Positions 6,960-13,866 of a DNA stretch of 17,671 bases are shown in pieces (positions within the stretch are counted from its first letter, which is position 1; every line of letters begins with the position of its first letter). The translations under genes and the position numbers were made by a program. The notes beneath the pieces were generated by a model, which saw nothing but the letters and a program-made list of their open reading frames with translations, was not told where the DNA came from and did no database searches. Source of the DNA: an uncultured Faecalibacterium sp. (GTDB lineage: Bacteria > Bacillota > Clostridia > Oscillospirales > Ruminococcaceae); contig CAKTBG010000036.1 in NCBI GenBank assembly GCA_934533135.1, positions 1 to 17,671 of the forward strand, read 5' to 3'.

Positions 6960-9527
6960 TTAATGGGCCTCCAGCCAATTTTTGCCCTCGTGGACTTCGG
7001 TGCTCAGGGGCACAGCGTAGTGTACGCAGCCCTCCATCTCTTCCCGCAGGATCGCGGCTGCTTTTTCGGCCTCGGCCTCGGGTGCTTCGACGATCAGTTC
7101 GTCGTGGACGGTCAGGATCAGACGGCTCTCCATCTTTTCGTCGCGCAGACGCCGCCAGACCCGCACCATTGCCAGCTTGATGACGTCGGCGGCGGTGCCT
7201 TGGATCGGGGTGTTGCGTGCCATCCGCTCGCCGCTGGCGCGGATGTTCCGGTTCGAGCTGGCGAGTTCGGGCAGGGAACGGCGTCGGCCGAACAGGGTGG
7301 ACACATAGCCGCAGGCTTTGGCGTCGGCGATGGTCTTGTCCATGTAACCGCTCACCTTGGGGAAGGCGGCAAGGTAGTTCTTGAGGAAGGCGTCTGCCTC
7401 CTTGATGGTCACGCCGATGTCTTTGGACAGGCTGTACGCGCCCTTGCCGTACATGATGCCGAAGTTGATGGCCTTGGCCGAGGAGCGCAGCCGGGGCGTG
7501 ACCTGATCGACGGGCAGGTTGTAGATCTTGGCCGCGGTGCTGCGGTGGATGTCCTCGCCGCGCTGGAACGCCTGCTGCATATGCTCGTCGCCGGTGATGT
7601 GGGCGAGGATGCGCAGCTCGATCTGGCTGTAATCGGCGTCCACCAATACGCAGCCGGGTCTGGCGACGAAGTAGGCGCGGAGCTGGCTGCCCAGCTCGGT
7701 GCGGATGGGGATGTTCTGCAGATTCGGGTTGTCCGAGGAGAGGCGGCCGGTGCGGGCTTCGGTCTGGTTGAAGCGGGTGTGGATGCGGCCGTCTTCCGCA
7801 ATGACCTTCAGCAGACCTTCGACGTAGGTGGAATTGAGCTTCTGGTACGCGCGGTATTGCAGCACGTCCTCCACCAGCGGGTAATCCCGCAGAGCCTCCA
7901 GTGTTTCAGCGTCGGTGGACCAGCCCCGCTGGGTCTTTTTGCCGTGGGGCAGGCCGAGGGTGTCAAACAGCATCTCGCCCAGCTGTTTCGGGCTGTTGGG
8001 GTTGAAGCTGGTGCTGCCGGTCTCCATCTGGATGCGGGCGAGCACCTGTTCCAGCTCGGAGCGGATCCGGACGCCGAAGGCTTCAATGCCGGTCTTGTCC
8101 ACCAGAACGCCGGTGCGGGTCATATCGGCCAGCACCTGCGCCAGCGGAAATTCGATCTCGTTGTACAGCGCGTCCTCCTCCCGGGCGGTGATCTCCCGCT
8201 TCATCCGGGCAAACAGGTCGGCGAGGAAACCGGCGTCCGGCCATTCGGCCGCGGCAAAGGCGGCTTCGGCGTGGTAGGCGGTGGCCAGCTCGCCGACCTG
8301 ATACTTGGAGGCAGAGGCATCCAGCAGGTAGGCGGCCAGTTTGCCATCCCAGACGATGCGGCTGCCCCAGCCGCCTGCGGCCATGGCACGGGCGTACAGG
8401 GGGGCGGAGTCGAACACTTCCAGCGTGACGGCGGGATCGTCCAGCAGGCGGACAAGGTCGGCCTCCTCCAGAGGATAGACGGTGGTTCCCTGCACGGCGT
8501 ACCATGTCTCGGGCTGGGTGATGACATTGCGGGTGCCCTGCTTGCCCAGAACGGCGGGGCGTGCAGCCAGCAGGTAGCAGCCAGACGGCTCTGCGGGCAG
8601 GGCGGCGATGGAAGCCTCAGCCATGGGAGCCGCTTCCGGGTCTGCCGCCGGAGCTACGCCGTCCAGACCAAACCGGGGGATGAGCGAGTGCAGCTCCAAC
8701 TCCTGCATCAGGCGGACCGCAGCGGCTTTGTCGCCCGTGGTGATCTGGTAGGCACCCTCGGCGGTGTCGATGGGCGCGTCGGTGCGGATGGTGCCGAGGG
8801 TGTGGCTCAGTTCGGCATCCGCTTTGCACTCGATTAGATGCTCGCGCTGCTTGGGTTTGATGGCGGGGTCGTCGAGGTGGGTGTAGACGTTTTCCAGTGT
8901 GCCGAATTTCTGCACAAGGCTCAGAGCCGTCTTTTCGCCGATGCCCCGCACGCCCGGGATATTGTCGGATGCGTCTCCCATCAGGCTCTTTACCTCGATG
9001 AGCTGTTTGGGCTGGATGCCGTATTTTTCCGCGATGGCGTCCACGTCCATGGAAACGGTCTTGCTCCGCCCCATGACGGTGGTGGCCAGCAGGACGGTCG
9101 TGCTCTCGCTGACCAGCTGCAGGCTGTCGCGGTCTCCGGTGGCAAGGAAGCAGTCATCCCGGCGGGCATCGCAGGCCGCCGCCAGCGTGCCCAGAATGTC
9201 GTCGGCCTCCCAGCCCTCGGCCGTCACCTGACGATAGCCCAGATCGGTGAGCAGCTCCTTCAGCACCGGCATCTGCTGCGCCAGCTCTTCGGGCATTCCG
9301 TGCCGGGTGGCCTTGTAGCCGTCGTACATCTGGTGCCGGAACGTTGGCGCACGCAGATCGAACGCCACGGCGACCTCGTCGGGCTGGGTGTCCTTGAGCA
9401 GGGAGAGCAGAATATTCAGAAAGCCAAAAATGGCGTTGGTGTAGCGGCCGTCCTTGGTGGTCAGCAGCTTGATGCCAAAAAATGCGCGGTTGGCGATGCT
9501 GTTGCCGTCGATGACCAGTAAACGCAT
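6960..9527 (-). CDS. polA: DNA polymerase I
   Basis: An 855-aa family A DNA polymerase used for Okazaki fragment processing and repair. The 5'-3' exonuclease/FEN domain spans residues 1 to about 290 (MRLLVIDGNSIANRAFFG; EADD at 107-110; TGDRDSLQL at 130-138; GDASDNIPGVRGIGEKTA at 184-201). The polymerase domain has motif A VDADYSQIELRI (about 626-637), motif B RSSAKAINFGIMYGKG (about 681-696) and motif C VHDE (H808-E810). In the middle region the catalytic DxE of the 3'-5' exonuclease is not visible, although a remnant WDGKLAAYLLD remains; proofreading is probably absent, as in Taq and Bacillus PolA. The ATG at 9527 is chosen over the in-frame ATG at 9557 because GGAGGA lies between them and the latter would fall at the predicted transcription start. 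Confidence 0.97.
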   Translation of the reverse strand: MRLLVIDGNSIANRAFFGIKLLTTKDGRYTNAIFGFLNILLSLLKDTQPDEVAVAFDLRAPTFRHQMYDGYKATRHGMPEELAQQMPVLKELLTDLGYRQVTAEGWEADDILGTLAAACDARRDDCFLATGDRDSLQLVSESTTVLLATTVMGRSKTVSMDVDAIAEKYGIQPKQLIEVKSLMGDASDNIPGVRGIGEKTALSLVQKFGTLENVYTHLDDPAIKPKQREHLIECKADAELSHTLGTIRTDAPIDTAEGAYQITTGDKAAAVRLMQELELHSLIPRFGLDGVAPAADPEAAPMAEASIAALPAEPSGCYLLAARPAVLGKQGTRNVITQPETWYAVQGTTVYPLEEADLVRLLDDPAVTLEVFDSAPLYARAMAAGGWGSRIVWDGKLAAYLLDASASKYQVGELATAYHAEAAFAAAEWPDAGFLADLFARMKREITAREEDALYNEIEFPLAQVLADMTRTGVLVDKTGIEAFGVRIRSELEQVLARIQMETGSTSFNPNSPKQLGEMLFDTLGLPHGKKTQRGWSTDAETLEALRDYPLVEDVLQYRAYQKLNSTYVEGLLKVIAEDGRIHTRFNQTEARTGRLSSDNPNLQNIPIRTELGSQLRAYFVARPGCVLVDADYSQIELRILAHITGDEHMQQAFQRGEDIHRSTAAKIYNLPVDQVTPRLRSSAKAINFGIMYGKGAYSLSKDIGVTIKEADAFLKNYLAAFPKVSGYMDKTIADAKACGYVSTLFGRRRSLPELASSNRNIRASGERMARNTPIQGTAADVIKLAMVRVWRRLRDEKMESRLILTVHDELIVEAPEAEAEKAAAILREEMEGCVHYAVPLSTEVHEGKNWLEAH

Positions 9528-9564
9528 GGTGTGCAGTCCTCCATTCGATAATTTCACATCTTAT

Positions 9565-9592
9565 AGTATAGCACAAAACGCGGACAAGCAAA
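9565..9592 (-). promoter_or_regulatory. Promoter for the polA-tsaD operon
   Basis: On the minus strand TATACT (9565-9570) is preceded by TGC, forming an extended -10. A TTTGCT -35-like element lies 16 bases upstream (9587-9592). That element overlaps the U-run side of the terminator of the upstream ferredoxin gene. The predicted start near 9558 gives a leader of about 30 nt. Confidence 0.6.
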
Positions 9593-9621
9593 AGAGCCGC
9601 TGTGCGCAGCGGCTCTTTTGC
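9588..9621 (-). terminator. Intrinsic terminator after the ferredoxin gene
   Basis: A perfect 15-bp stem, GCAAAAGAGCCGCTG / CAGCGGCTCTTTTGC, with a 4-base loop, directly abutting the ferredoxin stop codon. The TTTTGC tail doubles as part of the polA promoter. Confidence 0.85.
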
Positions 9622-9810
9622 TTACTCGCTTAGGGTTATGGCACTCACCGGGCAGCTCTGGGCGGCGTCCACGGCCTGTGGAACGGCGTCGGGCGGCACT
9701 TCTCCGGGAAGGGCAACGGCCAGCGTGCCCTCCATGGTGAACACCGCGGGGCAGATGCCTGCGCACTGGGTGCATCCGATGCACAGATCGGGGTCAACGG
9801 TTGCGATCAT
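9622..9810 (-). CDS. Small single-cluster 4Fe-4S ferredoxin
   Basis: A 62-aa electron carrier. The cluster motif CIGCTQCAGICP supplies C10, C13 and C16 (with C20 before P21), and the C-terminal SCPVSAITL supplies C53. This is the pattern of clostridial and Thermotoga-type ferredoxins that keep one [4Fe-4S] cluster and have lost the second. The protein is acidic, as usual for ferredoxins. The start is set by a strong AGGAGG 8 bases before the ATG at 9810. It would serve as a soluble low-potential electron donor/acceptor in the cytoplasm; the partner is not evident from its neighbours, as it is flanked by its own terminator and a divergent gene. Confidence 0.92.
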   Translation of the reverse strand: MIATVDPDLCIGCTQCAGICPAVFTMEGTLAVALPGEVPPDAVPQAVDAAQSCPVSAITLSE

Positions 9811-9929
9811 AGCAAAATCCTCCTGTCAGAATCCGTGTTGGGGTTAGTCTGGGCGGGCAGGGGCGGAAATATACTATTCTTTTGGGCGCGAGTATGATAC
9901 AATAGAAGCAGTTTCAGGAGGGAAAAGCG
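9811..9929. promoter_or_regulatory. Divergent promoter region between ferredoxin and ArsC-like genes
   Basis: On the plus strand TGATACAAT (9895-9903) is an extended -10 for the ArsC/Spx-like gene, with a weak -35 (TTCTTT near 9877). On the minus strand the best -10 candidate for ferredoxin is TAGTAT near 9871-9876, without a good -35. ATACT (9871-9875) and AGTAT (9891-9895) form a small inverted repeat that could be an operator. Confidence 0.4.
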
Positions 9930-10271
9930 ATGAACATTCAGATCTTTGGCACAAGCAAGTGCTTTGATACCAAAAAAGCCCAGCGGTATTTCAAGGAGCG
10001 GGGCATCAAATTCCAGATGATCGACCTCAAGGAAAAAGAGATGAGCCGGGGCGAGTTCGACAACGTGGCCCGGGCACTGGGCGGCTGGGAAAAGCTGGTG
10101 AACCCGGCAGCCAAGGACAAGCAGACGCTGGCGTTGCTGGACGCGCTGATCGACTGGCAGAAAGAGGACAAACTGTTCGAGAACCAGCAGCTGTTCCGGA
10201 CGCCCATCGTCCGCAATGGCCGGCAGGCCACGGTGGGATACCAGCCCGAGATCTGGAAAACGTGGGAGTGA
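9930..10271 (+). CDS. ArsC/Spx-family thioredoxin-fold protein
   Basis: A 113-aa protein of the ArsC/Spx/YffB superfamily. The N-terminal strand MNIQIFGTSKCFDTKKAQRYF places a single cysteine (C11) in a C-x-x-x-K setting, and the family's cis-proline strand appears as LFRTPIVRNGRQATVGY (R90-T-P92), with a C-terminal GY.PE.W. Spx regulators carry CxxC here and true arsenate reductases have further conserved residues, so this is better called ArsC-like. It may be a glutathione- or thiol-dependent reductase, or a regulator without redox activity. The start is supported by AGGAGGG 7 bases upstream. No clear terminator follows; the next gene has its own promoter. The function is uncertain. Confidence 0.85.
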   Translation: MNIQIFGTSKCFDTKKAQRYFKERGIKFQMIDLKEKEMSRGEFDNVARALGGWEKLVNPAAKDKQTLALLDALIDWQKEDKLFENQQLFRTPIVRNGRQATVGYQPEIWKTWE

Positions 10272-10337
10272 TCCGGAGACCGCCCCAGACGACCCCGGCG
10301 GCAAACGGGCTTTCACAAAAAATCCACGGGCGGAATT

Positions 10338-10366
10338 TTGCGTCCGGAAGCGATTTGTGTTATACT
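10338..10366 (+). promoter_or_regulatory. Promoter for the single-pass membrane protein gene
   Basis: TTGCGT (10338-10343), a 17-base spacer, then TATACT (10361-10366) preceded by TGT as an extended -10. The predicted leader is about 52 nt. Confidence 0.6.
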
Positions 10367-10425
10367 GTACGTTGGAAGTGCCGAAAGTTGCTTCCACAGA
10401 ACGAATTCTTGGAGACGATGATCTT

Positions 10426-11352
10426 ATGAAAACCTATATGACTCAGGAGGAACACGCCCGGCATCACCGCCGCCGTGCGCGTCAGGCGTTGGGCGTCGTG
10501 ATCGCCCTGCTGGTGCTGATCGGCATGGTGACGGTGGTGCGCGCCGGTGTGGGCGCGGTGGCAAACCTGTTTGACGATACCGCACAGAAGGCGGAGTATG
10601 AGGATAAGCTGGAGGGGCTTGTCCTCTTTGACCCGGTGGCGTTTGACGGCATCGAGAACATCGACGATCTGACCCTGCGGGAAGCAGCAGTTTGGGGCTG
10701 TGTGTACAACATTCAGGAGACGCAGGGCGGCTTCGGGAACTACAACACCGATCCCGATACCGAGCAGCTGCTGATCCCGTCGGTGGATGTGGATGCGTAT
10801 CTGGCCAAGCTGGTGGGCCCCAGTTTCAAGATGACCCACAAGAGCTTTGAGATGGAAGATATGACCATCGCGTTCGACGATACCACCCAGTGCTACAAGA
10901 TCCCGGTCACCGGCAGCGTCGGCAGTTACCGTGCCGTCGTGACCAAGCTGTTCAAGAAGGGCGGGCGGCTCCACGTCACGGTGGGCTACATCCCGACCCA
11001 GAGTCAGGACGACACCATCCTGACCACGACTTCGGATACGCCGGTGAAGTATATGGACTATCTGTTCTCGCGGCAGAGCGGCAGCTGGTATCTGACCGGC
11101 CTGACCGACAGCGAGACCAAGCCCGCATCGCAGGAGACGGCAGCGCAGTCTGCCGAACCGATGCCGATGGCCGAGAGCGATGTGCAGGACGCCATCCTCG
11201 CCACCACCGGCGACTCTGCCGCCGCCAGCGAAGCCGCCTCGGATGCTTCGGAGGAAGCAGCTTCGACGGAAGCGGAGTCTGCCGCCGGGGAAGCCGCCGA
11301 AAGCACTGCAGCCGATGCAGAAACGGCAGAGTCTGCCAGCACCGCGGCCTGA
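10426..11352 (+). CDS. Single-pass membrane protein of unknown function with Ala/Ser/Glu-rich tail
   Basis: A 308-aa protein from the ATG at 10426 (GGAGA 10 bases upstream). Residues 1-20 are basic and His/Arg-rich (EEHARHHRRRARQ). One transmembrane helix follows (about 22-45), so residues 46-308 are probably extracytoplasmic by the positive-inside rule. Residues 46 to about 230 are a folded-looking domain, including LTLREAAVWGCVYNIQETQG and SGSWYLTGL near its end. Residues about 232-308 are low-complexity Ala/Ser/Glu/Thr repeats without hydrophobic content, like a disordered extracellular tail. I recognise no family. The gene appears monocistronic: its own promoter precedes it and a strong terminator follows. 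Confidence 0.8.
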   Translation: MKTYMTQEEHARHHRRRARQALGVVIALLVLIGMVTVVRAGVGAVANLFDDTAQKAEYEDKLEGLVLFDPVAFDGIENIDDLTLREAAVWGCVYNIQETQGGFGNYNTDPDTEQLLIPSVDVDAYLAKLVGPSFKMTHKSFEMEDMTIAFDDTTQCYKIPVTGSVGSYRAVVTKLFKKGGRLHVTVGYIPTQSQDDTILTTTSDTPVKYMDYLFSRQSGSWYLTGLTDSETKPASQETAAQSAEPMPMAESDVQDAILATTGDSAAASEAASDASEEAASTEAESAAGEAAESTAADAETAESASTAA

Positions 11353-11384
11353 TGCCGCCCGCAGTTTGAATCCATTGGAACCAG

Positions 11385-11433
11385 AAGAACCCCCATCCGA
11401 GCCTGTTTGCAGGCACTGCGGATGGGGGTTCTT
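11385..11433. terminator. Bidirectional terminator between convergent genes
   Basis: A perfect 15-bp stem, AAGAACCCCCATCCG (11385-11399) / CGGATGGGGGTTCTT (11419-11433), with a nested GCCTG/CAGGC stem at its tip. It lies just before the stop of the glycosyltransferase gene on the opposite strand. Confidence 0.82.
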
Positions 11434-11435
11434 GG

Positions 11436-12437
11436 TTATTTCAGGTCAAACCGCACGACGACAAGGCGGTACCAGAGGTAGGGGATGACGTTCCAGATCA
11501 TCCAGAGCTCCATGAGGACATAGTGGGGCAGGTCACGGAAGCGGAAGGGACGTTTGCCGAGTTTGCCGGAGCGGAGCAGGTCGAAGGCTTCGTGCATCCC
11601 CTGATCCCAAGCTTCCCCAAAGCCCTGTTTGTGGAACTTGTAGGCCTTGAGCAGGTAGCCCAGAGCCAGCGGGAGGAAGTTGAGCAGCAGCATCAGGAGC
11701 GGCTCGTTTTTGAGGGGGAGCAGGATGCTGTTCCGGCCGCTCTGCTGGCTTTTGAAGGTGTTGTATTTCACTGCGCCGGTGCTGGCCCCGCAGATGTGGT
11801 AGCATTTTGCGGCGGGGCAGAGGATGTTTTTGTATCCGGCGTTGTTGGCACGCCAGCTCAGATCCACGTCCTCAAAGTAGGCGAAGAAGTTTTCGTCAAA
11901 GGTGCCGATCTCGTCAAGGATGCACTTGCGGTAGAGAGCCGCACCGCCGCAGGCCGAAAAGATCCGCTTCTGCTTGGTGTAGCGGCTGGCGCGCCGGCCG
12001 TCGCCGGTCTTGCAGGCAAAGCCCATCCATGTGACGTAATCGCCTGCGTCGTCGGCCAGCTCCCGGTCAAAGTGCCGGATCATCAGGCTCTGGACGGCGA
12101 AGATCTTTGGGTCGGATTCGGCGGCGCGGATCAGCTCGGCCAGCCACTGGGGTTCCGCAAAGGCGTCGTTGTTGAAGAGGACGACGAACTCACTTTTTGC
12201 TAAGGCGATGCCCTGATTGACGGCATGGGAGAAGCCGGTGTTGGTGCCGTTTTCGATCAAAGTGAAATTGGGGCGGCTGCGGTAGCTCCGCGCCTGCTCG
12301 AGGCTTTCGTCGGTGGAGCCGTTGTCCACGACGATCAGCTCAAAATCCTGCTCGGTCTGGGCGTAGATCGACTCGATGGAGTCTTTCAGCCAGCCCTTGC
12401 CGTTGATGTTGGGGATGACGATGGTTGCTTTTATCAT
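11436..12437 (-). CDS. Family 2 glycosyltransferase (rhamnosyltransferase-like)
   Basis: A 333-aa GT-A fold glycosyltransferase that would move a sugar from a nucleotide-sugar donor to a cell-surface glycan or lipid-linked acceptor at the membrane. Motifs: TIVIPNINGKGWL (5-17), the UDP/dTDP-binding VVDNGSTD (36-43), NTGFSHAVNQGI (66-77), the metal-binding FNND (DxD equivalent, 88-91), SACGGAALYRK (161-171), and the acceptor-side FFAYFEDVDLSWRANNAGY (184-202) with the catalytic-region ED at 189-190. The C-terminus (about 240-265 and 310-330) has hydrophobic or amphipathic segments that may hold it at the membrane. The pattern is closest to WbbL/RfbN-type rhamnosyltransferases. Translation starts at 12437 after AGGAAC. 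It stands alone, not in a polysaccharide cluster within this window. Confidence 0.9.
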   Translation of the reverse strand: MIKATIVIPNINGKGWLKDSIESIYAQTEQDFELIVVDNGSTDESLEQARSYRSRPNFTLIENGTNTGFSHAVNQGIALAKSEFVVLFNNDAFAEPQWLAELIRAAESDPKIFAVQSLMIRHFDRELADDAGDYVTWMGFACKTGDGRRASRYTKQKRIFSACGGAALYRKCILDEIGTFDENFFAYFEDVDLSWRANNAGYKNILCPAAKCYHICGASTGAVKYNTFKSQQSGRNSILLPLKNEPLLMLLLNFLPLALGYLLKAYKFHKQGFGEAWDQGMHEAFDLLRSGKLGKRPFRFRDLPHYVLMELWMIWNVIPYLWYRLVVVRFDLK

Positions 12438-12527
12438 ATCAGTGTTCCTGCTTTCGTGATTTACGGTGACAGTATAACATATTAAGAGAGAAAAGGGAAC
12501 GAAAGTTTTGCGGCTTTTTCAGCATCC

Positions 12528-12698
12528 TCGCCCTCTCCGTCTTTGCTTCGCAAATCCACCTCTCCCAAAGGGAGAGGCAAGAACCGCAGTGGTCAGGCCT
12601 TGGCTCCCCCTTTGGGAAAGACTCCCTCCGGCCGGAGGGAGATGTCGCGTGAGCGACAAAAGGAGGATGGCTGTCGCCGAAGGCGACTGAGAGGGTGA
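12528..12698. repeat. Hairpin-rich intergenic repeat with imperfect terminal inverted repeats (MITE-like)
   Basis: A non-coding element of about 171 bp. Its ends are 14-bp inverted repeats matching at 12 positions: TCGCCCTCTCCGTC (12528-12541) and, on the other strand, TCACCCTCTCAGTC (12685-12698). Inside are five hairpins: TTTGC/GCAAA (12542-12554), CCTCTCCC/GGGAGAGG (12559-12577), a 20-bp perfect palindrome (12622-12641), TGTCGC/GCGACA (12643-12658) and GTCGCC/GGCGAC (12673-12687). I associate this repeat type with Faecalibacterium-like genomes, where it is dispersed (recollection, not checked). Confidence 0.7.
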
Positions 12699-12709
12699 TT
12701 TGAAAAAAA

Positions 12710-12779
12710 TTGTATTACCCCCTTGACACAGAGCAAAAAATGAGTATTATTGTATTAGGCACTTAACACAACAATACAA
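12710..12779 (+). promoter_or_regulatory. Promoter and repeated operator-like sites for the GntR-ABC operon
   Basis: TTGACA (12723-12728), a 16-base spacer and TATTAT (12745-12750) form a strong promoter. TTGTATTA occurs twice as direct repeats (12710-12717 and 12750-12757), flanking the promoter core at a 40-base interval. AATACAA (12773-12779) is the inverted partner of the second copy. GntR-family regulators bind GT...AC-type palindromes (family knowledge), so these are likely autoregulatory sites. Confidence 0.65.
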
Positions 12780-12797
12780 AGTGCAGGGAGGACAACG

Positions 12798-13175
12798 ATG
12801 AGCGAATCATTTGACGCCAGCCGCCCGATCTATGCGCAGCTGGTGGAACGGCTCAAGGCGAAGATCTTGGCGGGGAGCTACCCGCCCGGCGGACATCTCG
12901 ACTCGGTGCGGGATCTGGCCGCGGCCGTGGGTGTCAACCCCAATACCATGCAGCGGGCACTGGCCCAGCTGGAAACCGAAGGCCTCGTCCGCACCGAGCG
13001 GACGGCGGGCCGCTATGTGACGGAGGATACCGTGTTGATCGAACGATTGCGCGCCGCGACCGCAGAAAAATTCGCGGCAGAATTTCTCGAAAAAATGCAG
13101 GGCATCGGGTACAGCCCGGCGCAGGTGGCCGAGCTGCTGACCCAGTACACAAAGGAGGAACCAAACCATGTGTGA
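12798..13175 (+). CDS. GntR-family (YtrA subfamily) transcriptional regulator
   Basis: A 125-aa regulator with an N-terminal winged helix: PIYAQLVERLKAKILAGSY (10-28), SVRDLAAAVGVNPNTMQRAL (36-55, recognition helix region) and LETEGLVRTERTAGRYV (58-74). A short helical tail of about 50 residues takes the place of a large ligand-binding domain. The short length and position directly before ABC transporter genes are typical of the YtrA subfamily, whose members repress envelope-stress or antibiotic-responsive ABC operons (family knowledge). GGGAGG lies 7 bases before the ATG. The gene overlaps the next by 8 bases. It probably represses its own operon through the repeats around the promoter. Confidence 0.92.
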   Translation: MSESFDASRPIYAQLVERLKAKILAGSYPPGGHLDSVRDLAAAVGVNPNTMQRALAQLETEGLVRTERTAGRYVTEDTVLIERLRAATAEKFAAEFLEKMQGIGYSPAQVAELLTQYTKEEPNHV

Positions 13176-13866
13176 TATCCTGACCTGTGAGAGCCTGACC
13201 AAATGCTACGGTGCGAAAACCGCACTGGACAGCATGGATCTGCACATCGGCCTCGGCAAGATCGTCGGCCTGCTGGGGCCCAACGGCAGCGGCAAAACCA
13301 CCCTCATCAAGCTGGCAAACGGCCTGCTGCAGCCCACCGGCGGCAGCATCCGGATCGCAGGCATGAAGCCCGGTGTGGAGTCGAAGGCCATCGTCTCCTA
13401 TCTGCCGGACGCCGACTGGCTGCCCGACTGGATGCGGGTGGAGCAGCTGGTGGAGCTGTTTACCGACTTCTACAAGGACTTCGACCCGGCGCGGGCCAAC
13501 GAGATGCTGGCAAAACTGGATCTGCAGCCCAAGGCCGCGCTGAAGACCCTCTCGAAGGGCAACAAGGAGAAAGTCCAGCTGATCCTTGCCATGAGCCGGA
13601 ACGCCCGGCTCTACCTGCTGGACGAACCCATCGGCGGCGTGGATCCGGCGGCGCGGGATTACATCCTGCACACCATCCTGTCCAATTACAGCAAGGATGC
13701 GACGGTTCTGATCTCCACCCACCTCATCGAGGACATCGAACCGGTGCTGGACGAGGCAGTGTTCCTGAAAGAGGGAAAAGTCTTTGCGCACCGTGCAGTG
13801 GATGATATCCGCGAAAATGAGGGGATGAGCGTGGATGCGTATTTCCGGGAGGTATTCAAATGCTGA
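13168..13866 (+). CDS. ABC transporter ATP-binding protein (YtrB/BcrA-like)
   Basis: A 232-aa nucleotide-binding subunit. Walker A GPNGSGKT (37-44), signature LSKGN (128-132) in place of LSGGQ, Walker B LYLLDEP (148-154, catalytic E153) and the switch histidine in ISTH (H185) are all visible. Where the Q-loop glutamine is expected the sequence reads SYLPDADWLPDW (77-88) with no glutamine, and the signature is followed by KEKVQL; both are features I associate with the YtrB-type branch. It would power the permease encoded next. AGGAGG lies about 8 bases before the ATG at 13168, inside the regulator gene, and the two reading frames overlap by 8 bases. Confidence 0.93.
   Translation: MCDILTCESLTKCYGAKTALDSMDLHIGLGKIVGLLGPNGSGKTTLIKLANGLLQPTGGSIRIAGMKPGVESKAIVSYLPDADWLPDWMRVEQLVELFTDFYKDFDPARANEMLAKLDLQPKAALKTLSKGNKEKVQLILAMSRNARLYLLDEPIGGVDPAARDYILHTILSNYSKDATVLISTHLIEDIEPVLDEAVFLKEGKVFAHRAVDDIRENEGMSVDAYFREVFKC

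Noticed and set aside
6855..8837. A long open frame on the plus strand (660 codons) antisense to polA, and a 509-codon one at 5417-6946 antisense to tsaD
   Set aside because: They mirror real G+C-rich genes on the other strand, have no domain-like motifs or ribosome sites, and their composition (Gly/Val/His/Gln-rich) is typical of antisense shadows.
9528..9557. The in-frame ATG at 9557 as the polA start
   Set aside because: It sits at the predicted transcription start, and PolA homology begins at the ATG at 9527, which has GGAGGA upstream.
9930..10271. Naming this gene spx or arsC
   Set aside because: It has one cysteine (C11) rather than the Spx CxxC, and the residues that define true arsenate reductases cannot be confirmed.
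10272..10425. A terminator after the ArsC-like gene
   Set aside because: G+C-rich patches exist, but no convincing stem followed by a U-run; only the downstream promoter can be supported.
12528..12698. A CRISPR array
   Set aside because: The hairpins differ from each other in sequence and spacing; there are no repeated units with unique spacers.
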